Shown here piece after piece: positions 21,501 to 37,200 of a DNA stretch of 64,000 nt. The DNA is from Paracentrotus lividus. Its lineage: Eukaryota > Echinodermata > Echinoidea > Camarodonta > Echinidae. A program made the translations under genes and the position numbers. Numbering within the stretch: the first letter of the stretch is position 1; every line of letters starts with the position of its first letter. The notes below the pieces were generated by a model. It made no database searches and was not told the DNA's origin. It saw only the letters and a list, made by a program, of their open reading frames with translations. Location of the stretch: positions 19,422,413-19,486,412 of the forward strand of contig CALNVZ010003434.1 of the NCBI GenBank assembly GCA_940671915.1, read 5' to 3'.

Positions 21501-22276
21501 TTTGTGAATTTGGGCCATTATGTTTAACCAAATGTACATTTCTCATAGCTAGAGTTCCTTCTAATCTGAGTGATAATCATTAAAATCTTTGCCAAATTCT
21601 TACATGTACCTACATGTACAGGAGCGCCTTGCCGAACACCATGGCACTCAATGTGGATTCTGCACCCCGGGCATGGTTATGTCAGTTTACACCCTGCTAC
21701 GTAACAACCCAAAACCAGGTAGGGAATCTTTTCGTATGTAACACATTCATGTCATATGTTTTGTCATACTTTACAAAACTACATATAGTTGTTTGATATC
21801 ATTGAAAAGAAGTATCATTAGTTTTAGAAAACATACAAAAAATATGAATTCTGGCAACTTATTTCTGGTTCTTAGCCAGCGAGTTACAAATACATGTACA
21901 TTATATGTTTCCCATTCATTAGGCACTTGTTATAATTGAAATGTTATTTTAGGTTACCATACTGGATAACTCGTGTTTAATTGGATGTCTGATGTGTGAA
22001 TGATTCTACCAAAATGCATGAATTGTCAATTCTTGCGCCAGACGTATAGATTTTCTCCAAAATCGCAGGACAAACATAGAAGAGTGCAGAATCGATAAGT
22101 GACTGTTTGTGAGAATGGCATAATCATTGTAAGTTCTTGTTGGGATTTTTTTTAATGTTTCAAGCTTTTATTTTACTGATCCAGCCATAGATGATATCCT
22201 AACTGCAATAGAAGGCAATCTATGTCGGTGTACAGGCTACAGACAGCTCCTTGATGGGTTCAAGACATTTTGTGGG
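18595..22276 (+). CDS. N-terminal two [2Fe-2S] modules (exons 1-6)
   Basis: Residues 1-166. The plant-ferredoxin-type cluster is bound by Cys44, Cys49 and Cys52 (CGQGGCGAC) and Cys74 (TACLFP). The second, alpha-helical cluster is bound by Cys114 and Cys117 ([10 protein letters not shown]) and Cys149 and Cys151 (NLCRCTGYR). All eight ligands are present. The splice between exons 2 and 3 uses the acceptor TCCAG before 19148; this restores TKLRLTGTK and avoids the stop created by an earlier AG at 19139. Confidence 0.88.
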
Positions 22277-25200
22277 GTATGTCAATCATACATGTACATT
22301 TACAAGGTTACTGTATTTGCAGTTATTTTCGCGGGAACAATTTTTCGCACTGAGCGGCCTCAAAGATGTTCACAGGTTCTTAACTTCACCCTGCAGTTCG
22401 TAGGCTCGCAGTTGAACTCATTCAATACATGCATAAGAAATCATGCCCATATATTTGCAGGTTTTTAAATTCGCACCTGCTGCTCTTTGCGCAAAATACG
22501 CAAAGATTAATGTACTGCGAATATTTCCACGAATACAGTATTAACCAAATAAACTTTCATGACAAAGATTATATCTTGGGTCAGTCAAATATTTACACTA
22601 CAGTATTGTTGGGGAGGAAGAGGGACAAGGGGGAATTTTTTTAATTCTTACTTTTCATCTCAGAAATCTGAACTTGAGAAATCATTCATAAATTGTAGAC
22701 TGATTTAATGGTCTTTCCATTTGTTTACCCTCCTGACACTCTTCCCCTTAACACTTTGATTATACTTAGGGACAGTTTTAGGTAAGGTAAACCTCGCACT
22801 GCAATTGACTGAAATACAATTTTGTAACAAGTTGAATTTTGCATTTAAGTGACATTTGAAACATGTAAAGTTACATTGTACCTTACGTGACGTTTGAAAT
22901 ATGTGAAGGAACAATAACCTAAATTCGCACCTACAGTTAGCAAGCCTTAATATGAGCAAAAGACAAATCCCAGCCAATCGCAAATTTGCTGTGACGTCAC
23001 TTTGATAAGGAATGAATTTGCTCGTATACAATTGATAGGGTTTGCAATAGGTACAATGAACGAATTTCTATTTTAGTTATCATAGGAATACTCAGAACAT
23101 TGGACAGTATGATTTTCCATGTTTGAAGGTTCATATCAATAATGTACTATTTTTTTCCTCAAAATTATATCGCAGCGGGTTGTGAAGTACATTGTAGGTT
23201 TTTGGTTATAAATTCTTAGGTGTCAGGGGGTCAATGAATGGGAACACATGGTTTATATCCACTTGGTCTTCTAGCCGTTGGTTCAATTCTCTGTTTTTCT
23301 AATACCGCATGGGCTAAATCCATTTGGTCTACTAACGTTTTGGTCTAACTTCCATTGGTCTAAGTTTAACTTGGTCTAATGCTCACTTGGGCTAACGACC
23401 ACTTGGACGAATTGCCAATTCATCAAATAGTTAAATGTTATAGACAATGTGTTAATAGACCAAGTGGACATTCGATGAACTGAACATTTGATGAAATGTG
23501 AATTAGACGAAATGGTGAATAGGCAAAGTGGCAATTAGACTAAAAGGTAATTAGACGAACTGGTTATAGACTAAATGGAATGAGACCATGTGGGATGAAA
23601 CCAAATGAGTATTAGTCAAATTGGGTTTAGACCAAGTGGCAATTTACCGAACACGCTGTATTTCTGCTGTAACATTGCATTCACATTTCTCCAACATATT
23701 CCACTCTATCATTTGAAATTTAGGATAATTGCTACTGTGCAAGGAAGGAACAAGAAGCTCAGAATAAAGAGAAAACAGAGGCAGAGGTGAGTAGAAAACA
23801 ATGCATGCAATGTTTTGAACTCAAGTAGCAGCCCATATTTTTCCTTTCATATTTGAGGCTACCGTTATGCTGGAAAGAAAATGTGACCTGTTACACAGGA
23901 GTGTGCAACAGGTAACATTAACTTTCCAGCAGTACTGTATGTTTGTACAACTCTGTTGTTCATGTTTCAGTCATGATTTTAGGTAACAGTGCTCAAGACA
24001 CTCATGCACATTGTCACTCTATTGAATCTAGGGAATGCTGAATTTATCCTAATCCAAAATGAATGATGGTGTCATTATATAACAAACCACTTTGTGAATT
24101 CAGGCCAATGTGATTGAAGTTCTTAGGGTCATTGATATACTGTATACGTTGTATTTTTCGCGTACATAATTTTTCTCGATTTTGCTTTAAAATGGGGAAT
24201 TCGTGAGAGTATATTTCCTTGAATTTATTGTATTTGTATTCAATTTGTACAGGAATTATAAGGAAGTGAAAATGTTCACGTTCAGTAAGTCGCGAAATTC
24301 GCGAAAATAAAACCAACGTGAAATATTCAGCGTACACAGTAGCTATTTACTGAAAACTGCATAAACAGTAAGTTTTGAAAAGTGACAAGTATGTACCTTA
24401 AATGTGTGCTCACTCATGCATGACTCGACAAATAAATTTCGTTGTCACACACACACAAGGAACGCTAGATCCAACAAGTTATTTTACTCAAATTTTGACT
24501 TTTTTTGTTCGTTTGTTCGTTGTATTTTTGTTACAATGATTTTTGTTTTGTAATTGACAGATCCCGACATCGACTGGGCAGAAATACAAAGGATTTGACC
24601 CAACCCAAGAGCCAATATTCCCACCGGATTTACTGGTAAGCCAACAAAATAAACAATCTCAGACGTCATGTTATTTGTAACTGCCATTGAGGTACATGTA
24701 GTCGTCATCAGCGCATTTAATGTCCGTTTTTCCCACTTTGTGGGGTTGGACAGTTTATTTCCTTGATGGCTCTCCTCCATGCTGTCCTGTCATTTGGGTC
24801 AATGTTGGTAATGTTTGACACTTTTCTGTCCTCTTTGATAGTTTTCCCCCATGTCTTGCGAGGTCTCCCATATGGATTCCTCCCAACAACTGTAAAATTT
24901 AGCATTCTGTGGAGCCAGTATGTAGATCCATTGCAAAGTCTACATGTACATTTAAGAGTCTTGAAATACTTTGGCAAGTTACTTTGAGCTATGCAAATTT
25001 TCGCAAGTTATCAGAATTAACATGAAGAGGTGTTTACAAGTGGTTAACTTGGGAATGCAACTTGTATTAGTAGAACTCTTGCAAAAGAGTATACTGTGTG
25101 CTACTTTTTATAATCATCTTATTTTAAATGCTTAAATAATTTAGCTGGATCAAGATGCTTTTGTATGCACATCATCACGCCTACATTATCGTTGAAATTC

Positions 25201-28200
25201 CATTTTTGTCATTATTTTTTAAAATAAATGCAGCTTGATCAAGACACTTTTACAAGGTCATTGACCTTTGAGAAAGTCCAAGCTAAATGGGTCATTGCAT
25301 CTTCCTTGGATGAGATCATTAAGTTGAAGAACAAGTATCCAGCAGCTCCATTTATAGTAGGCAACACTATTATAGGTGAGCAAATTAAAGTTTGTTCTAA
25401 CCAAGGAGGGAAAGGGGTAACACAGCATTTTTCAAAGTTCATTAAAACTTTCAAAACAATATATTTGCAAAGAAATTTGTAAAACGTTTTGAAATCTTTT
25501 TTGCAAATTTATTTTTCTCTCAAACATTTGCAATTGATTTCAAACAGTTTTAAGGGAGATTTGCCAATTTTTATGACAGATTTTGGGAAAAATTAATGTT
25601 TTGCCCGAGTCGTTAGCGAATTTTAGTGAATTTCAGCAAATCTTTGTGAAAAAATGTGGATAGAAGCCTTGGTGAAAGAAAAAGAAATTGAACGACTCAT
25701 AAGTGAACTATATATGCCTTTATTACTTTGAGAATTCATATGAATAAATGAATAATTATCCAAGGCATGTTTGAAAGATCATTCGGAAAATTGCTTTCCG
25801 TGATGGCTATAATAAAGTTTGATTAATGTATGATTATTCTGGGTTATTTTATTTGAAATAAAGGGAACTTGAGAAGAGAGGGGGCAACGTTTCCAGTGGT
25901 CATCACTCCAGGGCCAATGATTCAAGAACTGACCCAGGTCACGACCTCTGACATTGGTATCACTATAGGCTGTGGTGTCACAATGACACAACTGAGTCAG
26001 GAACTGGAAAACCTGACAAAAACTTTACCTGGTAAGCATTGATTGAGCAAAATATTGAAATAAGAATCAACTGGACAGCAGGATGTAAGATACATGTGCC
26101 AGACCTGCCAACAAAAAATCGTATTCCGTACTTTTTCTATCCTCTTTCGCTTCTTAAGGGGGTACTAAGATCTATAGATGTCTATGAATGCACATCACCA
26201 TCATGCCATACTACATCGCACCTGTCTTCATAGAAAACATTTGATTGTTCGATGAATTGTCTATGTCCCTCATTTACCAGAACGAATGCCTTTGGTGCAG
26301 GGATGACACACTTGTCAAAATGTTTGGCATATTTACCTTGTTTTCTATTGAAAATAATTGAATAATAAAAGGTTTTCAGGTCGACAGGTGGATGGGGATT
26401 GACATTTTTATGATCTGAATAATTATTGACATTTAATGAGTTTGGTACCCCTTATCCAAATGAAAAAGACAAAAATACAATTTTAGGTTGGCAGTACTGA
26501 TGTGCACATATCTTCAAGATGTTTGCATTGAAGTTTCTTTTGTTTGGTTAGTTTATTTATCAGTCTGTATTTATGACACATCTTTTCATGTGTTAAAGTG
26601 ATTGTATGACATACATGACATACTCTGGTGACATTTACTCCAGGATCATTTCCTAAAACTAAACAAATGTTAAACTTCAACCTTGGACTCAATGCTATAT
26701 CTAATACTAAGCCTAACCCTACATCTAATTAAAAAAACAAAGCCTTGAGCAGCTTATGGCCGGAGTCAGAGTTAACGTAACATAAAAAGAGGATATTGAG
26801 ACATTTCCTTTCTACACTTCATACATTAAAACCATTCGCAGCAGAGATATATTTGCTTCATATTGGCTGCCTATAGTCTAGAGCTCAAGCAAATGGCCCC
26901 TTTAGTGTTAATAAGGGACCAACAACAGACAAAACAAGAACTCATGTTAATGCAAATTTCTTGTGTGTGGTCTTATTTGACTTACTTTGATGTTCGATTT
27001 TGATATGAAGGGGTTCCACGTAATGAAATAAGAATGATATTATTTGAAATAACATTTGTTTTCTTATTTTCACAGAACATCAAACAAGAATAATGTCAGC
27101 TATCATTAAATTGGTGAAACAGTATGCAAGTCCACAGATAAGGAATATGGCTGTAAGTTTTAATTGAAATATTTCAGCAGAGTTATAAGGATGACTAGCT
27201 TTCTTGAAATCATTTTCAAGAATAGTTTCATTAATTTATTATTAATAAATATATTAATCAATTTATTTTATTTATAAGGATGACTAGATTTCTTGAAAGT
27301 GTTATGTTATTATTGAACATTGTTGTGGAACATTGTTGTGGTGACCAAATCTGGAAATACGTCATCGTGTTTTTATTTAATCCAAGACATAACTATATAC
27401 ATGTCTTTTAAGTTGCTTTTATTTTTTGTCCAATAAAAAAGAAAACCTAGTTAATTTCTAATAATAAATAAGTTAACATTTCATAGAGTTTATAAGTATT
27501 TCATGACCAGTTTGGTTTAATTTATTTATTTTAAATAATAACTATATATGCCAATCTCCAGAGCCTTGGAGGTACTGTGTCAAGTTTCTCAAGGAGGGGA
27601 GATTTGGTGCCACTTATGATGGTATGTGGGGCTACTGCAACCTTGGTAGGAGAAGATGGTATGTTCATTATACTGTACTCGTTGAAAATTCACGGTACAT
27701 GAATTGTCTACGGATTCTACTCGAAGATCAGCAGGTGCAAATTTAAAAACCTGTGAATATACATGTATTGGCATGCTTTTTATGCATGCATTGAATGAGT
27801 TCAATTGTATGCAAGCTTACAAATTAAAAAATGCAGCTCAAATTTAAGAACCCATGAATACATGACTTTGTGTATGCTTTAAGGCCGTTTAGCTTCCCCA
27901 AAAAATAATAATCATGCAGAAATAACAGAAAATACAGTATGTAATCTTAACAGGGGATATCCACCCTCAAATTTTATTTGTTAAAAAAAAAAGCAGAAAA
28001 TGAAAGAAAAATATATGTGGAGTTTGAAAAAGATCTAAGAATAACCCAGTTTGTATGCAAGTTTAAAGTTTTTGATTTTGTGATGTCGCCTGCGAGCTGC
28101 TATCCCCTATTTTGTAAACTTTACATTCCATAAATATGTTTTTTCATGGTTCTTTATGAATGGATAGATTGATCTATTTCACGTATATAAACACAGATAT

Positions 28201-31200
28201 ATATCAAATGCACTGATTTTCTTGACTTGTTTGCTTATTACCCATCTATAATTTTTTAATCAAAATCTTTCAGCTTTGCAGCTTTGAACATTTGTTTAAT
28301 TCTGTGTGAAATGAATTTTTGCATTACAGGTGAAAGGGAGGTTGTCTTGGATGAAACTTTCAAGAAGTCACCGGGAAATTGCATCAAAGAAACAGAACTT
28401 GCCAAGCATGTTTTCATACCATACACTTCAAAGGTAGGGTGTATGTAAGGTTTTACAGCATATTTTCTATTTTAGTTTTTGTCAAGCCCATCAACTTTGT
28501 GGGAGACTTGACGATCCTTATGTTGTCCGGTTGATGGTACAATAAACTACAATAATCCTTTCGGTCAAAGGTCTAATTTCATCCAAACAAAGTAGTAAAA
28601 TGTCACGTTACTCTGCTGTTATCAGACTGATTCCAACCAAACTTGGGTTGAAGATGCCCTATAGAGACTATCACATATTTGGGGTGGGGGGGGGTCAAAG
28701 GTCATATTTTGGGATCAAAGGTCATTAGGTCCTTCCAAGTTTCTAAAATGTCAAAGAACTGCTTGTCCTATTCTAGCCAATCTTGGGTGGAAATGCACTA
28801 TGGAGACTGTCAGGGGTCAAAGGGTACATGCTGGGGGTGATAGGGCAAAGGATAAATTTCACCTGGAAGTTTCTAAATTCTTGATTAACTACATGTACCT
28901 AAATCAGTCCGATTCCAACTAAACTTGTGGAATAAAGAAGGGGCGAGACACATTTATGGCTATTGCTTTATGTTTTATACTGAGCCTTGTGGCCTTTTAC
29001 TAAATGAAATCATTTATATCTAGAAATTAAGAATAAAAGTCATATAAATTAGTTAAAGATAATTGGATGAAGATAAAAGGCAATTTACTGTGAATAACCG
29101 AAAGGCAAATGATGATGATGGATGAATGTCTCATAAATCTTGTCTCTTTGTTTTGTCAGCATGAATACTGCTATGCACACAAGATAAGTCAGAGAAGGAG
29201 AAACTGTCTCGCAACCCTCAACTGTTCTTTCTTCTTTGTGATGGATCCTGCCAATAGCAACCAGATCACCAGACTTACTTTAATGTTTGGAGGAGAAAAT
29301 TTTCTGGGACCTTTCAGATTCACTGATAGGTATGATACATACATGTACTTGGCCACTAAGCAAGCTAGGACCAGGGGTAGTAATCTGTAATAATGATCAT
29401 AATGCCTGGCGGACCTGAGTCCTCCATGTATATAAGGAGCCACTTTTATGAAATCAAGCGAGATAATACTGCATTCAGTATGATCTCGTAAATGATATGT
29501 ATACATGTATGTATTATACAGTGTACATGTATGTCTCAACAATTTTACTTAAATATTTACATTCTATACAACCATGTATTGAAAACGTAATTGGTATCTT
29601 TGAACAAAGAATTTTATTTTGTGCTACATTCTAGCAGTATCACTTGACTGGGGATGTACATTTTTGTAAAGGTTGTGACCTTAAGCAAGGCATTCTATCT
29701 ACCCAAGTGTAAATGGGTACCTTATATGCTTAATATCATTGGTGTGGTGATAAAACATGATTGAACATGTATCTCAAATTTTGGTGAAAACTACTTTTTT
29801 ATGTTCATTACCAGGTAAACAGTCAAGTGATATCCTCTCCAAATCTCAGCTCTTTTACCCTCAAAACGAAGCCACCAGAGTGTCAAATGAAAGGCGATCC
29901 TATAGACGAATTTGGTTTGGGTGCTGTTTTTTTTATGCAAATACATGTATGCTAACTGGGGGGCTTCCAGTATGCATAACAAAGGAAAATGTACATACTC
30001 GCAGACATATGTGCATCTGGCTCAATGCAAAACCCATTGGAAGCCCCCCAGCTATTAGCGGGCACGTAGAGGGTTCACTTCCTTGACACGCATCCCAAAT
30101 TCTTCTATTCCTTACATTGTATTGGCCACCATGTTTTTTCGCTATCCTGGACATTTGACATTTTTTAGAAACGAGGTTTCATTATGTTGTGATATCGTCC
30201 ATTATAGTGTCCATCTCCTAAATATATTTCATGAAGTTTTTCTTTCTCCTTTATAGGACCCTAAATCAGGGGTTTCTTCGAGAAGTTCTGGATACGATTT
30301 CCAGTGACATGAACCAGAAAGTGCATCGAAGGGACAGTGACCTGAACAGTGCAGAGTTCAAAGGTTATCTGATGGCGACATGTTTCATCAGGAGCTTTGT
30401 GAGCGTATGCAAGGAGACAGGAAATGCTGAGGTGATTATTGCAAAATTGCAGCGTCGCTACTATTGCTAAAATTATAAATCCTGTTATTTTTTCATGCCG
30501 TGTATGTGTGCAATATAGAATATCCAATATGTAAGAATAATGATATCACTTATTTGCCCAAGGTAAGGCACTTCAGTTTTTAGCTCATCCGGCTCTTCGA
30601 GCGAGTGTTATGTAAAATTTTCCTCTGACTATGTATTACCATACAATAAAAAAAATGTGTATAAACTTTCAGTGCACTGAAAATTTTATACTTTACATAT
30701 CTGTAAAACTGATTACTCCAATTATTCCTTTACTTAATAGATTCTTGAAGAGAGTACTGCCCTAGGTGTTCCTCTTAATGATGATAGTCTTCTTACCAGT
30801 CTTTCTGATGGTTCTTTCACCAGTGCTCAGGTCTTCCAGGTAACTAAGCCACGTTAGCCAAATATTTTTGCCTACAGATTTTTTTTAATGATTTTAGACT
30901 TGTGGGGACATTCATGAGGGCTCAGTTTTGCAATATTTGCAGTGTATTCAGTTTTATGAATAACATTTATTTGAGTGGAGATTTTTGTGTCGATTGACTC
31001 ATGAAATTTGCACGAATAAAACGTTCCCTAAAATCAAAGTTTATACAGTAATAGTATACAAAGTTTGGGCCAGGACTACGAAGTACATGTACATGTAGAA
31101 TTTTTTTTTTGCCATAGCCAATCTAAATGTGGTCCATATTCTGGTGATTTTTTTTTCTTTCCAGTAGATGGGTGGTGTGGAGCTTCAATGCATGATAATC

Positions 31201-34200
31201 ATTTGATGCTCATGTTGTAGTTGATAATAGTACATTTGTAGTAATTTGAATAAAAACAAAAAATTTATAATGGTTTATTTCATTGATTTTTTTTTGCATT
31301 AATCCTTATTCATCTATGGATGAATTCAGGCTGCGTTTCATGGAAGTGAGCGTTTTACGTGCCCACAATATAGCTGGGGGGCTTCCAATGTGTTTTGCAT
31401 TGAGCCAGGTGCGCGTATGTCTGCGTGTATGTACACTTTCCTTTGTTATGCATACTGGAAGCCCTCCAGTTAGCTAAATTGCATTAAAAAAACAGCACCC
31501 AAACCGAATTTGTCTATAAATAATATTTCGTTGCAACATAAGTCATAGTACAATGTACATTTGCAGCTTGTTTGAAATTATTATTTGACCAAAATTAGTG
31601 ATCTCTCATTGTTCCTACAGCCTCCTCCCGAGGATCAACCTGATATTGACCCTATAGGGCGCCCTCTAGTTCACATGTCAGCCAGGGAGCAGTGCTCAGG
31701 AGAGGCTGTCTACACTGATGATATCCCTCCTGTAGACGGTAATAATGGTTACCTTGTGCATCTGTTAACCCTTAAGCACCTAGAGACTGCATAATTTGCA
31801 TTGATCATATTATAGTTCCAATAAACCTGTCAGACAAATTGCTATTGATGATAATTCATATAGAGGACATACATACTTGATAAAATGAATGAGAGTGAAT
31901 AATGGAAATGGAATATGTACAATCTATAAGTTTATTACTCCATAAAAGAGGATATTGCTTTTTACCTCATCATGTGATTTGCCCAATCATGCATAGATGA
32001 TTTCACTGCTTTAATTTTAACAGGTGAACTGGCCTTAGCTCCAATATTGAGCACCCGTCCTCATGCTAAGATTATGTAAGTGGACAAACTGGTGTATGTC
32101 TTTTAGTACTTACTCCTGATTTACTATTTTTTTCATATTCCCTGAAGTCATTTAAACTTTCATAGCTCTGAATTATTTTGGTAGTATTCCTCTTTTGCTC
32201 CTTTGCTTCTGATCTAAATGTGGGTAATGTTGATTAAAACAAAATAAATCGTTCAAAGGGGAATGAACCCTTTAAAAAAGTTAGCTTTACATCTTAAGTA
32301 CAAAGTAAACAATACCATTATTTTTAGATCTCCCAAAGCTATAACCCACCTTAAATGGATAATGTTTAGACACATTAAATGGATGATGTTTAGACACATT
32401 AACCCTAATCAGGCCGGGGGGGGGGGTTGAATCAACCCCCCCTAGACATTTTCCGCGACCATACCGCCGCGCGAAATTTTTTGACCGCGCCGCTAATTGA
32501 CTTTTTACTTTCAAGTCTTGCACATCTTTTGAAACCGTTTTCGCGAAAATCGGGCATATGGTGACAACGCTGCACGATTTTCAAAAATATCCGTCAGACC
32601 GAAAACCGCTCAAAAACGTGATTTTGTGTACAAAGTCAATGCAAATAGAGTTTTCTCACTTAATTCATAAACATATGATTATTTTCACTTTCACTGGCTA
32701 AAATCAATTTATTTTACCATAATTATGCTTCAAAAAGATTCTGCAATCAATTTTGACCAAAAAACAAAGAAAAACAAAAGGTCGAAAAACAAAGAAATAC
32801 ATAAGAAATTCGTAAAACAATAAAATACATAAGAAAATGATTTTGATACCGAATTTTTTTTTCAAGTACAATTGTTAGGAATGCTACAAAGAATATTTAG
32901 ACTAAATTTTAGCATTCTAGGAGCTTAATTTAGTAAATTGGAGCAAAAAGTATGAATTATGCATAAATTAGCATAATTAATTAATATAAAATAAAATAAC
33001 ATTATTTCAGGAAAATTAACGATACTAACTTGTAGATTACATCGCACACTATCATTGTGCGAAATATCGCGGCGCTCGCGTGATTGGCGGCCGAGATCTC
33101 AGGGGGGGGTTGATTCACCCCCCCCCCCCCCCCCCCCCCCCCCGGCCATAGGACAGCCAAAAAAGCCCGGCCTGATTAGGATTAAATGGAGGATGTTTAG
33201 GGAATTTTGATTGACCCCGAAGTCGATAGCACGGTAGTCAGTCAGACTCTGTTACATTTTGTTGCATATCAAAACAACATCCATTTTTAGTGTAGCTAGC
33301 AAAACATGCAAAAACTGGAAATGGGTTTAAATAATTATCAGGGAATTTTGAGACTTCATCAGGGAAAAATCAGGGAATTTTGTTTTCTTGAAATGCTGGG
33401 AACCCTGTTAATTCTAAAAAGCCAATGTTATATATCATGCATTGTGAATCTGCATTTAGATCCATTGATCCGTCCGAGGCCCTAACGGTGAAAGGGGTAG
33501 TCCAGTTTGTATGTCATACAGATGTACCAGGAACGAATGGCCAAACATTGGACCCTACGGAAGCAGTGTTTGTCGCTGAAACAGTAAGAAATCATGGTCA
33601 GAGTTTTGTAATTTGGTATTGTACGATAAATGTATGTGCTCCCTCGACAATGTGTAACTTCAGCTTTGTCTTTAATACTATACCTTCCTATAATGCTAAC
33701 TGTAAACCCCATCACAACTCAGACCCTAGCCCTTTAGACAAAGTAAATCTTGAGACACAACTGTGGCTATAGCAAATGCTAGCTAGTGCACCAATATTTA
33801 TGGCTTCATGCAGATCTGTCTACAATAACTAATTGAACTGGAAGAATTCCTCCTTTTTCAAACTAGATCAAAAAGTACATACCGTACAATGTAACAATGT
33901 TCTGTAGTCCAGCTGGTTGTAACATTGGCTTTATGTTGGCATATATGTACAGTCAATCTTGCCAAAGTCAAAAGTCTTTTAACCCTAAAAAGACGGGGGG
34001 GGGGGGGGGCTCATTCAGCCCCACCCCTCAACATTTTTTCATGATGACTTTAACTTAACTTAATAAAAAAATATTTGCTGAGACTTCATGACTATTTTCT
34101 TTCAAGTCTCGCGCAACTTTTGAGACCAAATTTACGATGCCTGCGGTTCCGAAATTATGTAACATTTTGTAAGTGCATGTCAGACCCGAAGTTGCTTAAA

Positions 34201-37200
34201 TATGTGATTTTGTGTACAAATCCAATGCAAATTGTGTTTTTAGCCAAAATTCATAAATGTATCATTATTTTCTCTTATACTGAACAAAATAGCCCAGTCT
34301 TTTTAGGGTTAAGTCAAGTCATCTTTTTTATTTTATTTCATTGCAATCAAAGCAACTTATTTTCATACTGGACTTCCCCTTCAAAATAAAAATTTTCTTC
34401 TTGACATAATTTTTCTGTACATGTATGTTCTCATGTAGGTTGAGGCAGTAGGTCAGGCTATAGGGGCTATTGTAGCTAAAGACAGAACGACGGCACTGAG
34501 GGCTGCCAAGCTTGTCAAAGTTCATTATGAAGATTTGAAGCCTGCGGTCATGACGATACAGGTATACAGTCCATTTCTGTTAAAATGAGCATGTATGTTA
34601 ACAAGCCAGTTATCCTGTTATGATAAAAAAAGTTATTTTGTTATGATGAGTTTATATTGACCACACTCGAGCTCAATTTTAATTTATTAAAGACCAACAT
34701 CATGACACGATTTGTCAAAGTTGTTTTAATAACAGGATTTAAATTTATGGGTGCTTTGTTTGGGTGGGTGCTATGATAATTCCATGTACTTACACATGTA
34801 TATGTGACTCATCATATCAAGATCAGACACAAGTCGCCAGAAAGAGTCAAATATTGCAACAAAACCATCCATTTTAAAATCCTGTAATCATTTCTTCTAA
34901 TTTTTTTTACAGAGCATACAAGAAACATTGGAAATTCAGAAAATTAAAAAATATTTCCCCCCAAATAAGACAATTTTTATTACTTTGCTGATTTCCTTGA
35001 CACTGCTGAATTTCCTCGGCGACTTGTGTCTGATTTTGATGTGATGCATCACATATTCCTTTGCATCAACAATTAATAATAAAGTCATCAAGTTGTTAAG
35101 GATGATGCAATGAAATAAAAACCAAACTTCAAACCCATAAATGGTGTCACTTGTAGGATCAAGAAAAAATTTAGACCTTTGAGTAATCTGGTACATGTAC
35201 ATCCTTTAACTCAGGGGTGTGAGAGTTCAGCGTTTTTGGGGGGTATTGATTTTCAGCTGATTTTAGCTTTCCTCTCTACAAAAGTATGTGAGCTTTTCCA
35301 CTTTCAGCTTTTTTCAGCTCTTTTCAGTTTTGTTCTGCTCTCTTTATTTGTTGTCTTTCATACCCTGTTTTAATGTTATCCTGTAGGATGCCATCACTCA
35401 CAGTTCATACTTTGAGCCTGAACCTAGAGTACTGACGTGCGGGGATGCAGACACTGCTATGTCAGAAGCTCCTCACACCCTGGAGGGGGAGTTCACTCTT
35501 GGGGGCCAGGACCACTGCTACTTGGAACCCGCAGCCTGTATCGCCAGACCACTGGAGCATGACGGCATCGAGCTGACAGTGACAACTCAACAACTACACG
35601 GTATTCAGGTACAGTTTTCATTTACGTGTTGTTTCAAATCGGGGTATACCCATTTGTCTCATTTGACAAAAAAAGCAAGTTGTTTTGTTATTCGTCAATT
35701 TTTGTGTATATGTTCTAAACAAGTGAGATGATACTGTTTTAAATTGTGAGGCATGATGGCTCCCACTTACATTTTTTTTATAGGGGTTCAAATTTTGTAT
35801 TACAACCCCCTGAAAATTTACCAATATATGTATGATTTACCCAATATGTTAATCGATGCGCTGATTTGTGGCCTGTACAGGAGATCATTGTCATCCAATT
35901 TTATCTCATTTTGTATTGATTTCCTCAGATGAATGTAGCTCACTGCCTGGGGATATCTGCAAACAAAGTAGTTTGTAAGACCAAGCGACTTGGAGGATCC
36001 TTCGGTGGAAAAGAAACAAGAATACAGTTTGCCATGATGACAGCTGTAGCAGCTAACAAGTAAGCAATACCACAGTTAAGATTTTTTTTTTAAACCATTG
36101 TAAACCAGCATCTGTATTTAACATCAAATCTAATTTGGAACTACTCTTAAACCTTCAAGTGCACATGTACATGTATCTACAAGATTAACACAATATAAAG
36201 GCAAAATACATATAGTCCAGTAGATGGTCCCATAGGCCATGTACAAGACCCGGAAAAGTCTTTAAGTACAAGGTTTTTTGGTTCATTCGTGTTCTATATG
36301 GGTATTTAAGAAAATTCAGCTTGGTTGCCAGCTTGGCAACCTTGGGCAACTTTTTTTATTTGCATAATTAGAATAATGACCTAATTAGCATATTTTGTGT
36401 ATTGGATATGTGGCTAATCGTAATTCAAGAACCCCGAAAATATGGATGAAACGACTTTTTAAGGATATTTTACGACGAGAGATTCATTTATGATATTATT
36501 TTAATCTTTTAAGTAGTACTTTTGCCTTATGGCCTAATTAGCATAATGAGTTAATATGCATATTAGCCTATGCATTAATATTAGCCTATGCATCTATATT
36601 AGCCTATGGGATTAATTATCAATTTTTCTTATCTGGAAAGCGTGAATATTGTGCAATACAACATTGAAAATCACTTTTATTGAAGACATCCCATTAATTC
36701 ATGAGATGATATGTTTTGTAGATATGATATAATTAGCATAATACGAACAATGGCCTAATTAGCATATCAATTGTAATATGGAATATGGGGTTAATCTTAA
36801 TTAAAGAACCCTGGAAACGTGAATGAAACGACTTTTTAATGGTATTTTACGACGAGGAATTCATATATGATATCAGTTTTATCTTTTAAGTAATGGTTTT
36901 GTCTTAAATTGCCTAATTAGCATAATGAGCTAATATGCATATAAGCCTATGCTTTAATATTAACCTAAGGAATTAATGTTCTTTGTTATTTAGAAAGCCT
37001 GAATATTGTGTAATACGACATTGAAAATCACTTTTATTGAAGACATCCCATTAATTCTTGAGATGATATGTTATGTGGAAATAATATAATTAGCATTAAA
37101 GAACAATGACCTTATTAGCATATCATTTGTAATATGGGATATGGGGCTAATCTTAATTAAATAATCCGGAAAAGTAAATAAAAAAGTCTTTTTAATGCTA

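Noticed and set aside
24763..24987. plus-strand open frame in intron 8
   Set aside because: Shadow of the minus-strand LINE tail, which has recognisable GRPRKTW and DRTAWRR motifs.
25144..25164. full duplicate of exon 9
   Set aside because: Only about 20 bases match, so I list it as a possible fragment and do not count it among the clear exon duplications.
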